The position numbers and the translations under genes were made by a program. This document shows positions 35,437-46,600 of a stretch of 64,000 nt of DNA, piece by piece; the stretch's first letter is position 1, and each line of letters starts with the position of its first letter. The notes below the pieces were generated by a model, which was not told the DNA's origin, did not search any database, and saw only the letters and a list, made by a program, of their open reading frames with translations. This stretch comes from Linum tenue (Eukaryota > Streptophyta > Magnoliopsida > Malpighiales > Linaceae), in contig CAMGYJ010000009.1 in the NCBI GenBank assembly GCA_946122785.1, forward strand, positions 4,308,937-4,372,936, written 5' to 3'.

Positions 35437-37086
35437 AATGTATGGCTCTACAGAATGGCCCGTGGAGGCCACCATGGCTAATTTCAACTCAGAAATCCCC
35501 TTTGGTTGTGGAAGGAATTATTCTCGATAAGGAGGTGGTTCTTGAAATGCCCAAGGATCTGGTTGTGCATTGTAAAAGGGTGGTTGTTCTTGGTACCCAA
35601 ATCCGTAGTCTTCTCCTTACTGGTTATCCCATGAAGTTTTGGGGTAATACCAGCCAGGCGTTGGTTGATGCCTCGTTGGTCGGAAAAGCTATAGGCATCC
35701 ATGATTCATATATGCACAACCAAAAACAAAAACACTAAAGTGAAAAGCAAAGGTGGAAGAGAAAACTAAAGAAATAAAAGCTAAAGTCAAAAATTTCTGC
35801 CTTTCCTAATAATCTAGAAATTTCCCAGCAATGGCGCCAAAAACTTAACTCGTCAAAACACAACTCCTAGAAATGGCCAAGTGTAACCATTGAATGTGGT
35901 TGCAATATAGTGGAACAAGTAATAAATATTGAATCCACGGGTCTCTAGAGGTACTAATACTCAGGTTCAGTTCATTATCTAGCAAATCAGATTAAGATTT
36001 GATTAACTAGATTACTCTATAAGCTAAAGTAGGTTAGACTACTAATCACAGGTTGGGAACTCACTTAGGTAAAATTCCTCCTAACCACTAGTAGGATTAA
36101 TGATCGATGATGTCTAACTTGATTCATTTTCATTCAGAATGCATAGTCCTTTACTAGACCTTGAATCTCTACTAAAGCAATCAAGTCCCTCTTGAGTCAA
36201 TTGCATGCCTAGAGGGACGTATCATTCTCTGGAACAACTGACCAATGCATTCTATATTATAATCCCATTATAGAATGAGGTTCTCAATCGATAAACAAAA
36301 AGGAATCTATTCACTATTAATGCAAATGATCGCCTACTATCAATCTATGGTGCTATCTTGACCTAATCTGGTATTATTCCCTCTTTTAGAATTAAAACAT
36401 AATTAATAATCTCGGCTAAAGTAGGCTTGAACATCTAAACATGTATAGATTGAATATAAACTCAATATAATCAAGAGAGAGTACTCATACAATCATCCAA
36501 TAAAACAAACATTACTAGGAATCCTCAAAACCTAAGTGAAGGGAAGTTACTCAATAGAGAAGAGAGAGAATGCAAAAATTTGATCTAGATCTTCAGTATC
36601 CATATCCAAGCTTGATTCCCGAGCTCTAATGGTTAAAAAATTTCCCAAAATAGCTCCAACAATGATCCCAAGTTGCTCTCTTGCTCTAGGGTTCGTCCCT
36701 TGGGTGTTTGAGATCCAAAACCAGCTCCCGCTTGCAAAAATTGCAGAAAACGCACTTATACCCGCGTAGGGGGGCAGAAACACTGTCGTGTTCTACCCCT
36801 GCCCTTGTTTATTCTCGGCACCTAAAACACTGGCACAAGAGGGCAAAACACGATCGACCGTGTTTCTACTGCCTGTGTTTCTTCTTCACCTCGTCTTTTG
36901 AGTGGCCAAACAACCTCCGATTGACATGAAACTTGCACCTATGCCTCCCTTTACGTGTTAGGACCTGCAATATAACAAAAGAGCATAATCTAGCATAAAA
37001 TAGGTCGAGGAGAACACTAATATAATTCAAATCAATCAAGAAACGAGGGTGCAGACATGTGTAAATATAGTGTAATCAATTACACT

Positions 37087-37526
37087 TAAAAGAAATGCTT
37101 TCCGGCCAACTAGACTAACCGAAAGCTATTTTTTATACATGCCATAGTTCTAGTATTTAAATCCTTTCTCCCCTAACCTAAAAAAAATCTCATGCAAAAA
37201 AAAAAAAATCAATTACTCTATTCAGGTAACAACAAATCACCACTAATAATTAAAAAAATGTCAACCATCATTACAACCACTAAAAATCCTCAATCTCATA
37301 CTAACCCAAATCCTCCCCCCCCCCCCCCCCAAATAAAAACCATTCTTCCCCTCTCTCCCCCTTGAAAAAAAAATCCCCCCTGCCACCGGCCTGCAGACGA
37401 AAAAGAAAGGGCGGATCCTTCCGCCCGCATCTCTTCCGTTTGCGCTCCCTCCGGTGCATCATTTCCCAATCCCCCGGCCAGTCTCCTCTCGGAGACCATC
37501 ACGTAAAATAAACAAATAAAATAAAA
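37087..37526 (+). promoter_or_regulatory. Upstream region of the membrane-protein gene, with C16 tract
   Basis: AT-rich DNA with a 16-base C run (37315-37330) about 200 bp upstream of the start codon, followed by C-rich leader-like DNA. No firm TATA box was identified. Confidence 0.4.
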
Positions 37527-38231
37527 ATGTGCGGGAACTCGGTAGGCTGCAAGGCCTTCCGCTGCATGCTCTACATCGTCGTGATGATCGTCTGCATTGC
37601 GTACCTCGTGGTCGTCACCGTGATCACCCTCCGGTACGGTCCCAACGCGCAGCCGCTGGAGATCCGGGTCCCGCCGGTGGCCGTGGAGCTGGACCTTTCC
37701 GACGAGACCATGCCATGGCTGTCGTTCGTGAACCGGAGCACCATCCGGTTCGTGAACCGGAAGGACCACCTCAACATCACGATCCGGCGCGTGGAGGCGC
37801 TGTTCATGTACGCCGGCTTGCCCGTGACGTGCATGATCCAGACCAAGCCCGTGCAGCTGCCCGGCAGGAGCGTGGGCGGGGTGGAGTTGGAGGCGGTGAT
37901 GTGCGACTCCGGTGGGAAGTACACGCACGGGCCGTTCCCCTACACGGAGAGCATGGCGAGTGAGGCGCGTGGGAAGGGGAGGCTGCGGCTCGGGGTGACG
38001 ATGAACGTGCGTGCGGGTTACTCGCACCAGCCGTGGGGATGGGACGTCTTGCTTCAGCCGGAGTGCGGCGAGCTGGCGATCAGGATAGCGGATTCAGGGA
38101 GGGTAATTAGTAGTAGTAATAATAATACTGACGAGAATAATGATAATAATAATAATAAGAATAATGATAATGTGTTTTTTGGGACGGGGAGGTTGAATTG
38201 TGTTGTTACAGATCCTCTGTGGGTTAGGTGA
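37527..38231 (+). CDS. Single-pass membrane protein, LEA2/NDR1-HIN1-like topology
   Basis: Single-exon gene of 234 aa. The ATG at 37527 has an A-rich plant context (AAAAATG). A short Cys-containing N-terminus (MCGNSVGCKAFRC) precedes one clear membrane segment (about residues 14-35, LYIVVMIVCIAYLVVVTVI). The rest is a beta-rich soluble region with 'VPPVAVELDL', 'LNITIRRVEALFMYAGLPV', 'ETMPWLSFVNRS' and 'GRLNCVVTDPLWV'. This layout fits the plant LEA2/NDR1-HIN1-like class of small membrane-anchored proteins, but the usual NPN signature is not evident, so the family call is tentative. An Asn/Asp-rich repeat (about residues 194-215), encoded by AAT/GAT triplets, is probably a slippage expansion. 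Strong codon bias towards G/C in the first 550 bp differs from the AT-rich repeat. Confidence 0.75.
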   Translation: MCGNSVGCKAFRCMLYIVVMIVCIAYLVVVTVITLRYGPNAQPLEIRVPPVAVELDLSDETMPWLSFVNRSTIRFVNRKDHLNITIRRVEALFMYAGLPVTCMIQTKPVQLPGRSVGGVELEAVMCDSGGKYTHGPFPYTESMASEARGKGRLRLGVTMNVRAGYSHQPWGWDVLLQPECGELAIRIADSGRVISSSNNNTDENNDNNNNKNNDNVFFGTGRLNCVVTDPLWVR

Positions 38232-39176
38232 TGATGTATATGATGAATGATGATCAATATTATTATTGCTCCTCCCTTTTTTTTCTCTCCCATTTTGGTT
38301 TCGATATGAATGAGTTCTTGATGAAATGGTGTGATGGATATGTTAGATATGGTGAGGTTATGACGAATTGAGGTATACTTTTTTCTTTTACAGGGTTGCT
38401 TTCTGTGAACTTTTTGACGATTCTTGTGTGTTGAATTTTGTTTTTTTATCACGAGAAAGAAAAAGATGTTCGTTGAATATTGTTCTGTTTATTTTCCGGG
38501 AAAGAATTCTTGTTGCTTGACATTTTGAAGGAAAGCTCTGCTATATCAGCCTTTTCGTCTCCGTTCCTCCAGTGTGAAATTATTTTCAGTGATGGTGTCG
38601 TTAACGGTGAACCTGTTACTTGATCGATCATATGTTTATTGGCCGATATGCTAGCTAGGCACAGATGATGGAAGTTGATAACTTGATATACGAAGATTTG
38701 AGTTTGCCAGTTTCTTTGGGGTGTCATATTGACGAACCAGAATTAATGAGTTGGGGTAATATGGTTCATTTTGTTCACCAAATGTTTGATGTTGTTGAGG
38801 TGAGTTAATTTGCATGCCTCAACGAGGCCGAGAGAAAGAAACACGGGAAAAAAAAACTGTTGGGTGCTCTCCCCACGACGGGCGGTTTCCACCCCCCAAT
38901 CCTCGCCGACGTGCGACCTCCATCTCGCGAATTCCGGCGACGTGCCTCTGCTCCCGGTTGGGTTGGCTCCCTAATGGGTTCTTCAAACAGCCATTTAAGG
39001 CGTCGATTGCTCCTCATTTCCCAATTATTGACTCACCGATCTCCCTTTGGCCTTTACTCTTTTCATCTCTGCTATGTTGAACCCTACCTATCATCCTCCA
39101 ATGGCTGCTGAACTATTTGCTGTTTACAACGATGAAGTTGTTGCTGTCGCTGAAGAGAGGGCCGAGCTTAGTCTCT
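38232..39176. other. Downstream and intergenic DNA
   Basis: 3' UTR of the membrane-protein gene followed by intergenic DNA. A short GC-rich patch at 38860-38960 contains overlapping small frames but no recognisable protein. Confidence 0.4.
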
Positions 39177-39475
39177 GTAACACCCCGATATTTTAGATTA
39201 GTTTCGACCTTAATACGTGATCGGTTGGATTGAGGATTACATACTAAGAGTTACAATCGCGGATTAAGAACAATAATATTATAATATTATTATTATTATA
39301 ACCCTATTTAAAAAAAAAAAAAAAAGAGGAAGCAGAGTGGGGCGTCCTCCACTTCCACCCCTCCCCAGTATAAATCCCCCCCTCCCAAATAGAAAACCCA
39401 GCGGAAATCAATAAACCCAGCCGCAAAAATTAAACAACCCTTCTCGGGTCGGATACAATACATCTCATCTCATTT
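39177..39475 (+). repeat. Probable partial LTR
   Basis: Begins TGTAACACCCCGATATTTTA, a start common to many plant LTRs. A TATA-like 'cagtataaatccc' about 190 bp inside could be the LTR promoter. No matching second LTR, primer site or target duplication was found, so this is a solo or truncated LTR at best. Confidence 0.4.
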
Positions 39476-39585
39476 TTCTATTTTTTATGCTTATCAAGAT
39501 TTTTATTTTAAATGATGTGAGAGCATTATTTGAAAGTAATGTTTATGATACTCGTTGGTGGTGATATTACGGGTAATTAGTTTAT

Positions 39586-40672
39586 GGGGTCGTTTGGATT
39601 AGGAACTTGGATTATGAGGGATTTGTGTCCAAATTCCTTATTTAAAAAACCAGAAAATGTAAATGAGAGATTTAAACAAATAACTTATTTGTTTATAATT
39701 AAGGATTTTAAATGATAAAACGAAATTACAATTTTGCCCTAAACCTCTTCTTCCTTTCTTTCTTCATCGCAACCCAGAACCCAGATTTGAACTGATGCTT
39801 CATTTTCCGAGTTGAAAAATCACCAACTTGTTCTTCTTCGTCAATCAATCGCCATCGTTGTTCTCCCCAGGCCGTCAAACGAAGAAGAATCCCCTTTGTT
39901 TTATCTCCTCTCTCTACTCTTTCCAATCGGCCATCCCCAATCTTAATCCATAGAACTCAATTGTTGATCCAGATCCCAATCCCCATTTATCATCCCCCGC
40001 GCCGCATATATCATCATCGTCATCAACCTATTGCTGCTGCTACTGGTAGTAGCAAAATTGATGACTGGTGGCAACGTAATCGGTGGGCAACCGAAGCTAG
40101 GAAGGTAGAATGGGATAATTTGAGAGGCCTGGAGAAGAAGAATCGCCCTGAGAATGAAGCGACGGAGCGACGACGATGCCAAGTTGCGGCCGGATGGGTG
40201 TGCGGGCTTTTGCCCTGTTGGAGAGTAATCGTCGACGCCGCACGTCCTGTAACACCAAGTCACCAACCCTGAAAATTGATTGGTCGACGGCGGAATAACA
40301 GTTTAGGAAGGAATCGCGGGTACCGTACGATTCAGATGAGCCACTGGGAAGCTCGCGAAGTCCCGTCGTCTTGTAACGCCGGCTATTGGGAATTGATTAG
40401 TCGGCGGCGGAATAAGAGCTTAGGATGGAACGATTAGCCACCGGGAATAGTGGAAGAAAGGGAAGGATAAGGTTGGAAGAATAAAAACAGAAATGAGAGA
40501 TTTTAAAATACTTGGGGTACATCAGCTATTTCAAAAACTTGGATATGAGGAATTTTAAAATTTCTTTTGCTCATAATCCCTTGTCTTCCCAAACGCATAA
40601 TTCTGCCAAAATTCTGTAGAATGAGGGATTTTAACAAAATCCTTCCCCTAAATTCCTAATCCAAACGACCCC
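39586..40672. mobile_element. PIF/Harbinger-like element, 1.09 kb
   Basis: Inverted ends GGGGTCGTTTGGATTAGGAA and its complement TTCCTAATCCAAACGACCCC bracket the element, with TAT on both flanks. Sub-terminal AT-rich arms also pair. The interior is unusually complex and partly GC-rich. It contains an internal direct repeat: 'attgattggtcgacggcgg' near 40276 and 'attgattagtcggcggcgg' near 40392. No transposase is seen; the interior may be captured genomic sequence. Confidence 0.75.
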
Positions 40673-40739
40673 TATAGGTATTTTTATTGATTAGTTTGTC
40701 CCAATTGGAAGACAATATTGTAGTACGTATCGCTCTCTA

Positions 40740-41094
40740 TTTTCACTACAAAATTTTGTTGACTAAATGACGAGAATTTTCATAAAGCTCATCAAATACA
40801 CCTTCATCACACCACAAAATTAATAAAGCAAACAAAAAAGCTTACAGAGTATACCAGAATCTTACCACACCATAATTCATAAACCACACCACAAATACCA
40901 TAAAGCATATAATAAAGTATATCAAAACCTCACCACACCACAAAATTCATAAAATCATATCACAAGTTTGTTAAAGACTACCAGAAACTTCATAAAACAT
41001 ATCACAAATTTCTTAAAGCAAATTAGCAATCTCATAAACTTGGACCTGTTTGTACATTTTAAAAGGTTTATGTATCAAAATGTAAGAGAGAGAA
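40740..41094. repeat. AT-rich degenerate repeats
   Basis: Loose repetition of 'cataaaccacaccacaaa'-like units, with many 'accacaccac' and 'cataaa' blocks. No gene. Confidence 0.5.
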
Positions 41095-41380
41095 CTTTTA
41101 GGTACTAAAATTTAATTCTCTATCAATACTTTTAGGACTTATATGTAAAAAATTAATTTTAAGTACTAAAATCTATCAATAATTTTAGGACTTATATGCA
41201 AAAAATTAATTTTATGTACTAAAATCTATCAATACTTTTAGAACTTATATGCAAAAAAATTATTTTATGTACTAAAATATAATTTAGCATCAATATTTTT
41301 AGGGCTTGTATGCAAGAAATTAGTTTTAGCTACTCAAATGTAATTTTTCATCAATACTGAAAAATTTATAAAGCACACTA
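41095..41380. repeat. Minisatellite, about five units of 53-60 bp
   Basis: Units begin 'tttaggtactaaaat' / 'tttatgtactaaaat', continue 'ctatcaatacttttaggac' and end 'tatatgcaaaaaattaat'. Five diverged copies follow each other. Confidence 0.8.
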
Positions 41381-41677
41381 CGAAATTCATAAACCACACT
41401 AAAAATAAAATAAAAACATATTAGAACCTCACCCCACCTCCATGCAATGTTTGAGTGATTTTTCCTTCATCCACCATGCATGTAGTGGGTGGCTCCAAAA
41501 CCCACCCAAATCCGCATAAAAACCACCAACTCCTTACCGCTACATGCTCCTTCAAACAAAAATCAAATTATGGATTGCATGTTTGCACATGCCAACATTG
41601 CACTATGCTTAAACCAACCGTTAATATTGAGGTTTATAGGGAACACGAAACCTCTTGGGTAGAAGCCTTTAATTTCA

Positions 41678-41815
41678 ATCGAGAATCAGTTGATCCGAAT
41701 AACTCGAGTTATTGCGAGAAATACAAAAATAAATCATTCCTTACACCGTTACACGCCCCCTAAAACGAAAAACCAATCGACAGGTTTGAAATTTGCACAA
41801 CCAATTGTACATATT
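41678..41815 (-). repeat. Partial TRIM copy
   Basis: Contains the LTR palindrome 'aataactcgagttatt', then 'ccgttaca', then 'cgccccctaaaacgaaaaac' and 'gtttgaaatttgcaca', in the same order as the left half of the complete TRIM at 17780-18064. The second LTR and primer site are missing. Confidence 0.7.
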
Positions 41816-43660
41816 ATTAAACTCAATTCTTACTATCACAGGTTGTTACAATTAAAACACGACAACTCGCAATCAAAACTATAATCTCATGTTACAAAAC
41901 CAATTCATATCAATAAGTCAAAAATCTTTATATAGCAAACATCCGAGAGACCTCAATGACCCTTTATGTAATTGGTCATTCGTTTAGTTGTCCATTTGTC
42001 TCTATGAGCTAAAAATTTCACAATTAGGGCGAAAGCATTTCTTTGGAAGTCTAGCAAACCTCTTCCTACTAACACTCGACCTTCACATTCTCCGACATTT
42101 TGCCAAGCTACAACTTTCAATACACCGACCGAAATTGAAAAACCTCCAAAAATCCGCACAAGTCAAGGAATCCAACCGTCTCTCCATGAAAAAAAAAGTG
42201 TTTTGACTTTATTCTATTGATTCTTTTGCTTGCAGTTGAAGAATGTAAGGGGGAAAAAAGGGTTATCGTTGACTAACATGTCGAATCAACAGTATTGATG
42301 ATTATCCATGATGACTGATTAATTAAGTAACGATCTAAACGTGAAGTTTTGATTTTGTTGGGCAACCAACTTTAATGGTTAGTTATGCTCTTATTATTAG
42401 TTGATTTGAGAGATGAGAACAAAGATATGCAGAAGGCTTTACACGAGCCCTTTCTAGAAGTACAGTGATTTTTTGTACTGTCAAAATCCATCACCAACCA
42501 TCATTCAATCTTGGGCAACTAACCTAGTACCTAACCATTCTTTTTAATTCACTACTAACTTAATTAACCAATTTTTTGTTTTCTGTTTTCAAGCAATGTT
42601 ATTCCTTCTCCACATGTATTGTCGCAAGCATGACCTCGGCCAAAATAAATACAAAAATTTGGGACGAAAACAATTGTTGTGTCTTATTAAATATCTTTTC
42701 TCCTCGTTCTTCCCTTGAAAATTGCACAGTTATTTTCTCCTCATTACTTCAGTCCTCTCAAATTTTCACTTCCTCAAAATTTTCCTTTCCCTTCCTAATT
42801 TTCCCTATCTTTCATGAACGGAGTGTAAAAAATGAAATTGTCATACTCATCCTTCAAGGAAGAAATTAAATCAAACTTTATCATTACAAATAAATCAGAT
42901 TAACTTAATTGATTAATATCCCTATATTTAGGAATCTTGGTCTCTTCTCTTTGTCATATGTCTCTCAACCTTTACCTAATATGTCCACTTAATTGTTGCC
43001 TGTCGGTCTAGTAGTTTCTTGTTCCCATGTCAATGAGTATATCAACCAAATCCCATTGCCTACCAAATCGTTGAATTAAGTAACAAATCAATGTGTCCCA
43101 TTAATACAAATTGGTGAAAATTTCTGCAAAAAGGATTTTTTTTGTTGTTGTTGCAAAGTTTTATTTATTGGTACTTATGTAGTGAATATGAAATTTTCAA
43201 CGGAATGGTATAAGGTCGTATTTTTGAACCTCTTTCAGCAACGTAACCAACATCAACGGTATCTCGACACTATTTAAATTAAACTTGCATAATTCGGACT
43301 TCCACATGGATCTATATAATGACACTATATAAGATGAAAAGAAAACGATAAAAATCCAAAACAAAACAATATTGACGTCCATCCTTTTCCCCCATAAAGC
43401 TAGAAGCTGCAGGCGAGATACCATCAAGTAGTTATTTGCTGGGTTTTTGCAGCTTTAGAAATGGTCAAATTTGGATCTCCGTATTCCAGTCCATGGATCA
43501 AATCTTTCTTAATTAATTATCTCTTTCTTATATAAATACACTAACCGCTCCATTACCTAATAGTACCATCAACCCTTGTTTTTATTCTTAGAATTCTCCT
43601 CTCCTCTCCGAATCCTTTAATTTGCTATTTTTCATTCATTAATTTCATCCCAGAGAAAAA
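41816..43660 (+). promoter_or_regulatory. CCR upstream region
   Basis: AT-rich DNA with no other gene. Two AC-type MYB sites, ACCAACC (42493-42499) and ACCTAAC (42529-42535), lie about 1.15 kb upstream of the CCR start codon. AC elements are known to drive xylem expression of lignin genes; whether these distant ones matter is inference. Confidence 0.45.
43531..43538 (+). promoter_or_regulatory. TATA box of CCR
   Basis: TATAAATA lies 130 bp upstream of the CCR start codon and fits a leader of about 95-100 nt. Confidence 0.7.
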
Positions 43661-46600
43661 ATGCCTGCAGCTGACATCTCATCGTCACCGGCCGGCGGCG
43701 GCCATGGCCAGACAGTCTGTGTCACTGGCGCCGGCGGCTTCATCGCCTCCTGGATTGTTAAGCTTCTCCTTGCTAGAGGCTACTCGGTCAGAGGAACCGT
43801 CAGGAACCTAGGTTGGTTGTCTTCCATTTGCATGTCCCTTTCTTTCTCTCAATCACTCGTGTTGTTGGGTTGTTGAGAGTGGTCCGATAATAAATTCGGT
43901 ATCACACACTAACATGCTCATTCAGATTAATACCAACTCATATGGGTTTGAATTTCGCGTAGCTACGAAAATCATGTGTTTAAACACATGGAAGTCATGG
44001 AATTAGAACACAAGAACTTTCGGTTCACGTAGGTTCTGATACTATATCAAGAACTCCTTGATTATTCCAATAACTCGAGTTGTTGGAAGATGTTGAATAA
44101 TGGATAATAACACTTTCTTCACGATAAAACATATATATATATAGTTGAGAATTATCTAGCGGGTCGTTTGGATGCATTATTTTGATTTGGTGGTATTTCG
44201 AATCAAATAACTCACAATGAGTTATATTTCAATTGCCTCATGGGCAAAAAATACCACATTCCATTATTATTTTTTCCAAACGAGTTATTTCAGCCGAAAT
44301 AACTCAATTCTTAGTTATTATTTCAGCTGAAATACCTGCTCGAATTACCTCATCCAAACAACCCTTTAATTAATCAGTTTTCTTGGATTTATGCATAATC
44401 TGGATAATACATGTATATAATATTTTTCAGAGGATCCCAAGAACGAGCACCTGAGAGAACTAGAAGGAGCAAAAGAGCGGCTGACCCTATGGGAGGCCGA
44501 TCTTCTGGATTACAACAGCCTTGGAAGAGCCATAAGTGGCTGCCATGGCGTTTTCCATGCCGCTTGTCCCATCACCGATGATCCCGTAAGTTATTTTTCA
44601 GTCCTTATATATAATTAATGACTAGGCGCTGGACTTTTGCTTACGGAAAGAGGCCGGTTCAGTAGAAATGGATAAAATCTTACATAATTATGCGTGGTCG
44701 ACAATTTGAAGGAGCAAATGTTGGGGCCGGCGGTGGATGGGACAAAGAATGTGATCACGGCGGCATCGGCGGCCAAAGTCCGGCGGGTTGTCTTCACGTC
44801 GTCGGTGGGCGCCGTGTATATGGATGCCAACCGGAGCACCGACGTGGTGATGGACGAATCGTATTGGAGTGACCTTGAATATTGCAAGGACACCAAGGTA
44901 TACATGTATATTATTTTTTTGGCAAAATACACCTGTATAGCCATAACTTTCACACTTTCGACAAATATAGCCATTTCTATTCGAAAACCACAAATAGCCA
45001 ATTCCGTCCATTTTGGTAACGGTGTTAATAGACGTTATGACTAGACTAACGGCTGACGCTGAGTTGGCCACTGAGTTACCCTACCTTCCGACGTGGAAAT
45101 GAAAAAAAAATGAAAAAAAATCTAAACAAAAGGAACAAATTAACACAAAATCCCCAACACAAAATCCCTAAAATCTATTTGCCCTTTGTCTATCCCTAAA
45201 AATCAAAAACTTCAATCGACATCCTCTCTGCCGGCTGGATCCCCTCGAGGTCGAGGAGCACCTCAAGCAGCCGCCGCAACCCATCGCCACCTGAAATACC
45301 ACCACCACCAGCACTCCTTCATCCTCAATCGTCGTCGCGATCATGGCAGCTTCGTCCATGGTTGGCTCCGCAGATGAGGCAGAGATTTAAGATGTGGGAG
45401 AGCGAGTTGAGAGGGTTCAAGCAGCTGGGGATGATTCATGCTTGTTCGATTGGGAGAAATGGTGAGGGCGAGCCGGTACGAGGAGCTGAAGGGGGAGAGG
45501 GCTGCGGTGAAGGAGGAGCTGCAGGGCCTGGCTGTGCGATAGGATCGGTGAGGCAGATCTGAATTGGAGACGGAGGGAGGTTGGGTATATTCTCTGGAGA
45601 TTTTGGGTATTCTGGGTTTGGGATTTTTGTTGCAGGGAAGGGAATTTGTTCGGAGACGGAGGGGGTCGGGTCGTTGGTTGGGAGCAATGGTCGCCGGTTG
45701 GGAATGGCGATTGATGCGGCGGTGCTGGTGGGAAAGTCGATTAATGCGGCGACGGCGACTTCGTTGAAGCTGTGCCTCTCCTGGGAACGACGGCATCGTT
45801 GGCGATTTGGGAGGATGGAAGGGTCGCAACGAGAAGAACGGAAGTTAGAAGAGATTTTGATAGAGAAGAAGTGAAGAAATTGACTTTTTTGGTGATGATT
45901 CAGCCTCTGTTTATCTCTGCCATTGAGATGGTGGAGGAGTCCATCGGAGAACAGATGGGGAAGACAAAGGAGAGGAGAGAGGGAGATGAGGCTGGATATT
46001 GAAAAGGAAAAAATAAATAAATATTTTATGTTTTTAAATTAGTTATTAATTAATTAACTAATTTATTTTTGAATTAAAATATGACATGGCACTTACGTGG
46101 CAAGTGTGGTTGAGTTGTCGCTGACGTGTGCGATGAGTTGGCATCCTAGTCAGGTTAACGTTAACCTAACTAACGGAGTTTCTAACACCGTTAAAGTTTC
46201 TAACGGAAATGGCTAGATTTGTCACATGACCATCCAATTTCTTGGCTATTTTGTGTTTTCCAATAGTTATGGCTATATTTGTCAAAAACGTGAAAGTTAT
46301 GGCTATACAAGTGTATTTTGCCTATTTTTTTTAATTAGTTTGCATATATGTAGCTAGCTTATATTTGGCATATATATAATATATAGTCTGCATCCACATC
46401 TATTAGATGCATTTTGTTACATGATCAAAAGGTTTGGTGGCCACCTAAAGAGTCACATTGCTCGGTCCATTCACTTTTTTTTTTTCATTCACACCATTTT
46501 AGTGATTGTTCACGTAATTTAGGGTTATTTTTTTAGTAAGAGTTATGATTATCCACGCAATTGAAATTTCAAATCTTTTCTCTTTTTTTCTCCTAATAAT

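Larger units (their letters stand above)
32850..37086 (-). mobile_element. Ty3/Gypsy remnant (Tat/Ogre-like), interrupted by a younger element
   Basis: On the minus strand the sequence TTTGGCGCCATTGCTGGG (35836-35819) is a primer-binding site of the TGGCGCC type used by Tat-lineage elements. It lies next to a long terminal repeat running from about 35850 to 37086. Downstream of it are Gag-type linker residues GYQEQPPFYNAQPDPWAFQE (about 35620-35540). After the inserted element at 33556-35436 come LELALGKFVLDDERLCSKVD (about 33535) and IQEEDEKDGYK. A stop interrupts this frame. Pol and the second LTR are absent, so it is a truncated relic. LTR limits are approximate. Confidence 0.65.

Noticed and set aside
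44688..45071. Alternative exon 3 of CCR starting GTCGACAATTTG
   Set aside because: No AG acceptor precedes GTCGAC at 44697; using the AG at 44710-44711 gives DDPEQM, the expected CCR junction.
45341..45829. 162-aa minus-strand frame inside the CCR intron 3 element
   Set aside because: Pro/Arg/Ser-rich, overlaps other frames of equal length in the same GC-rich segment, and matches no protein I recognise; kept only as possible Pack-MULE cargo.
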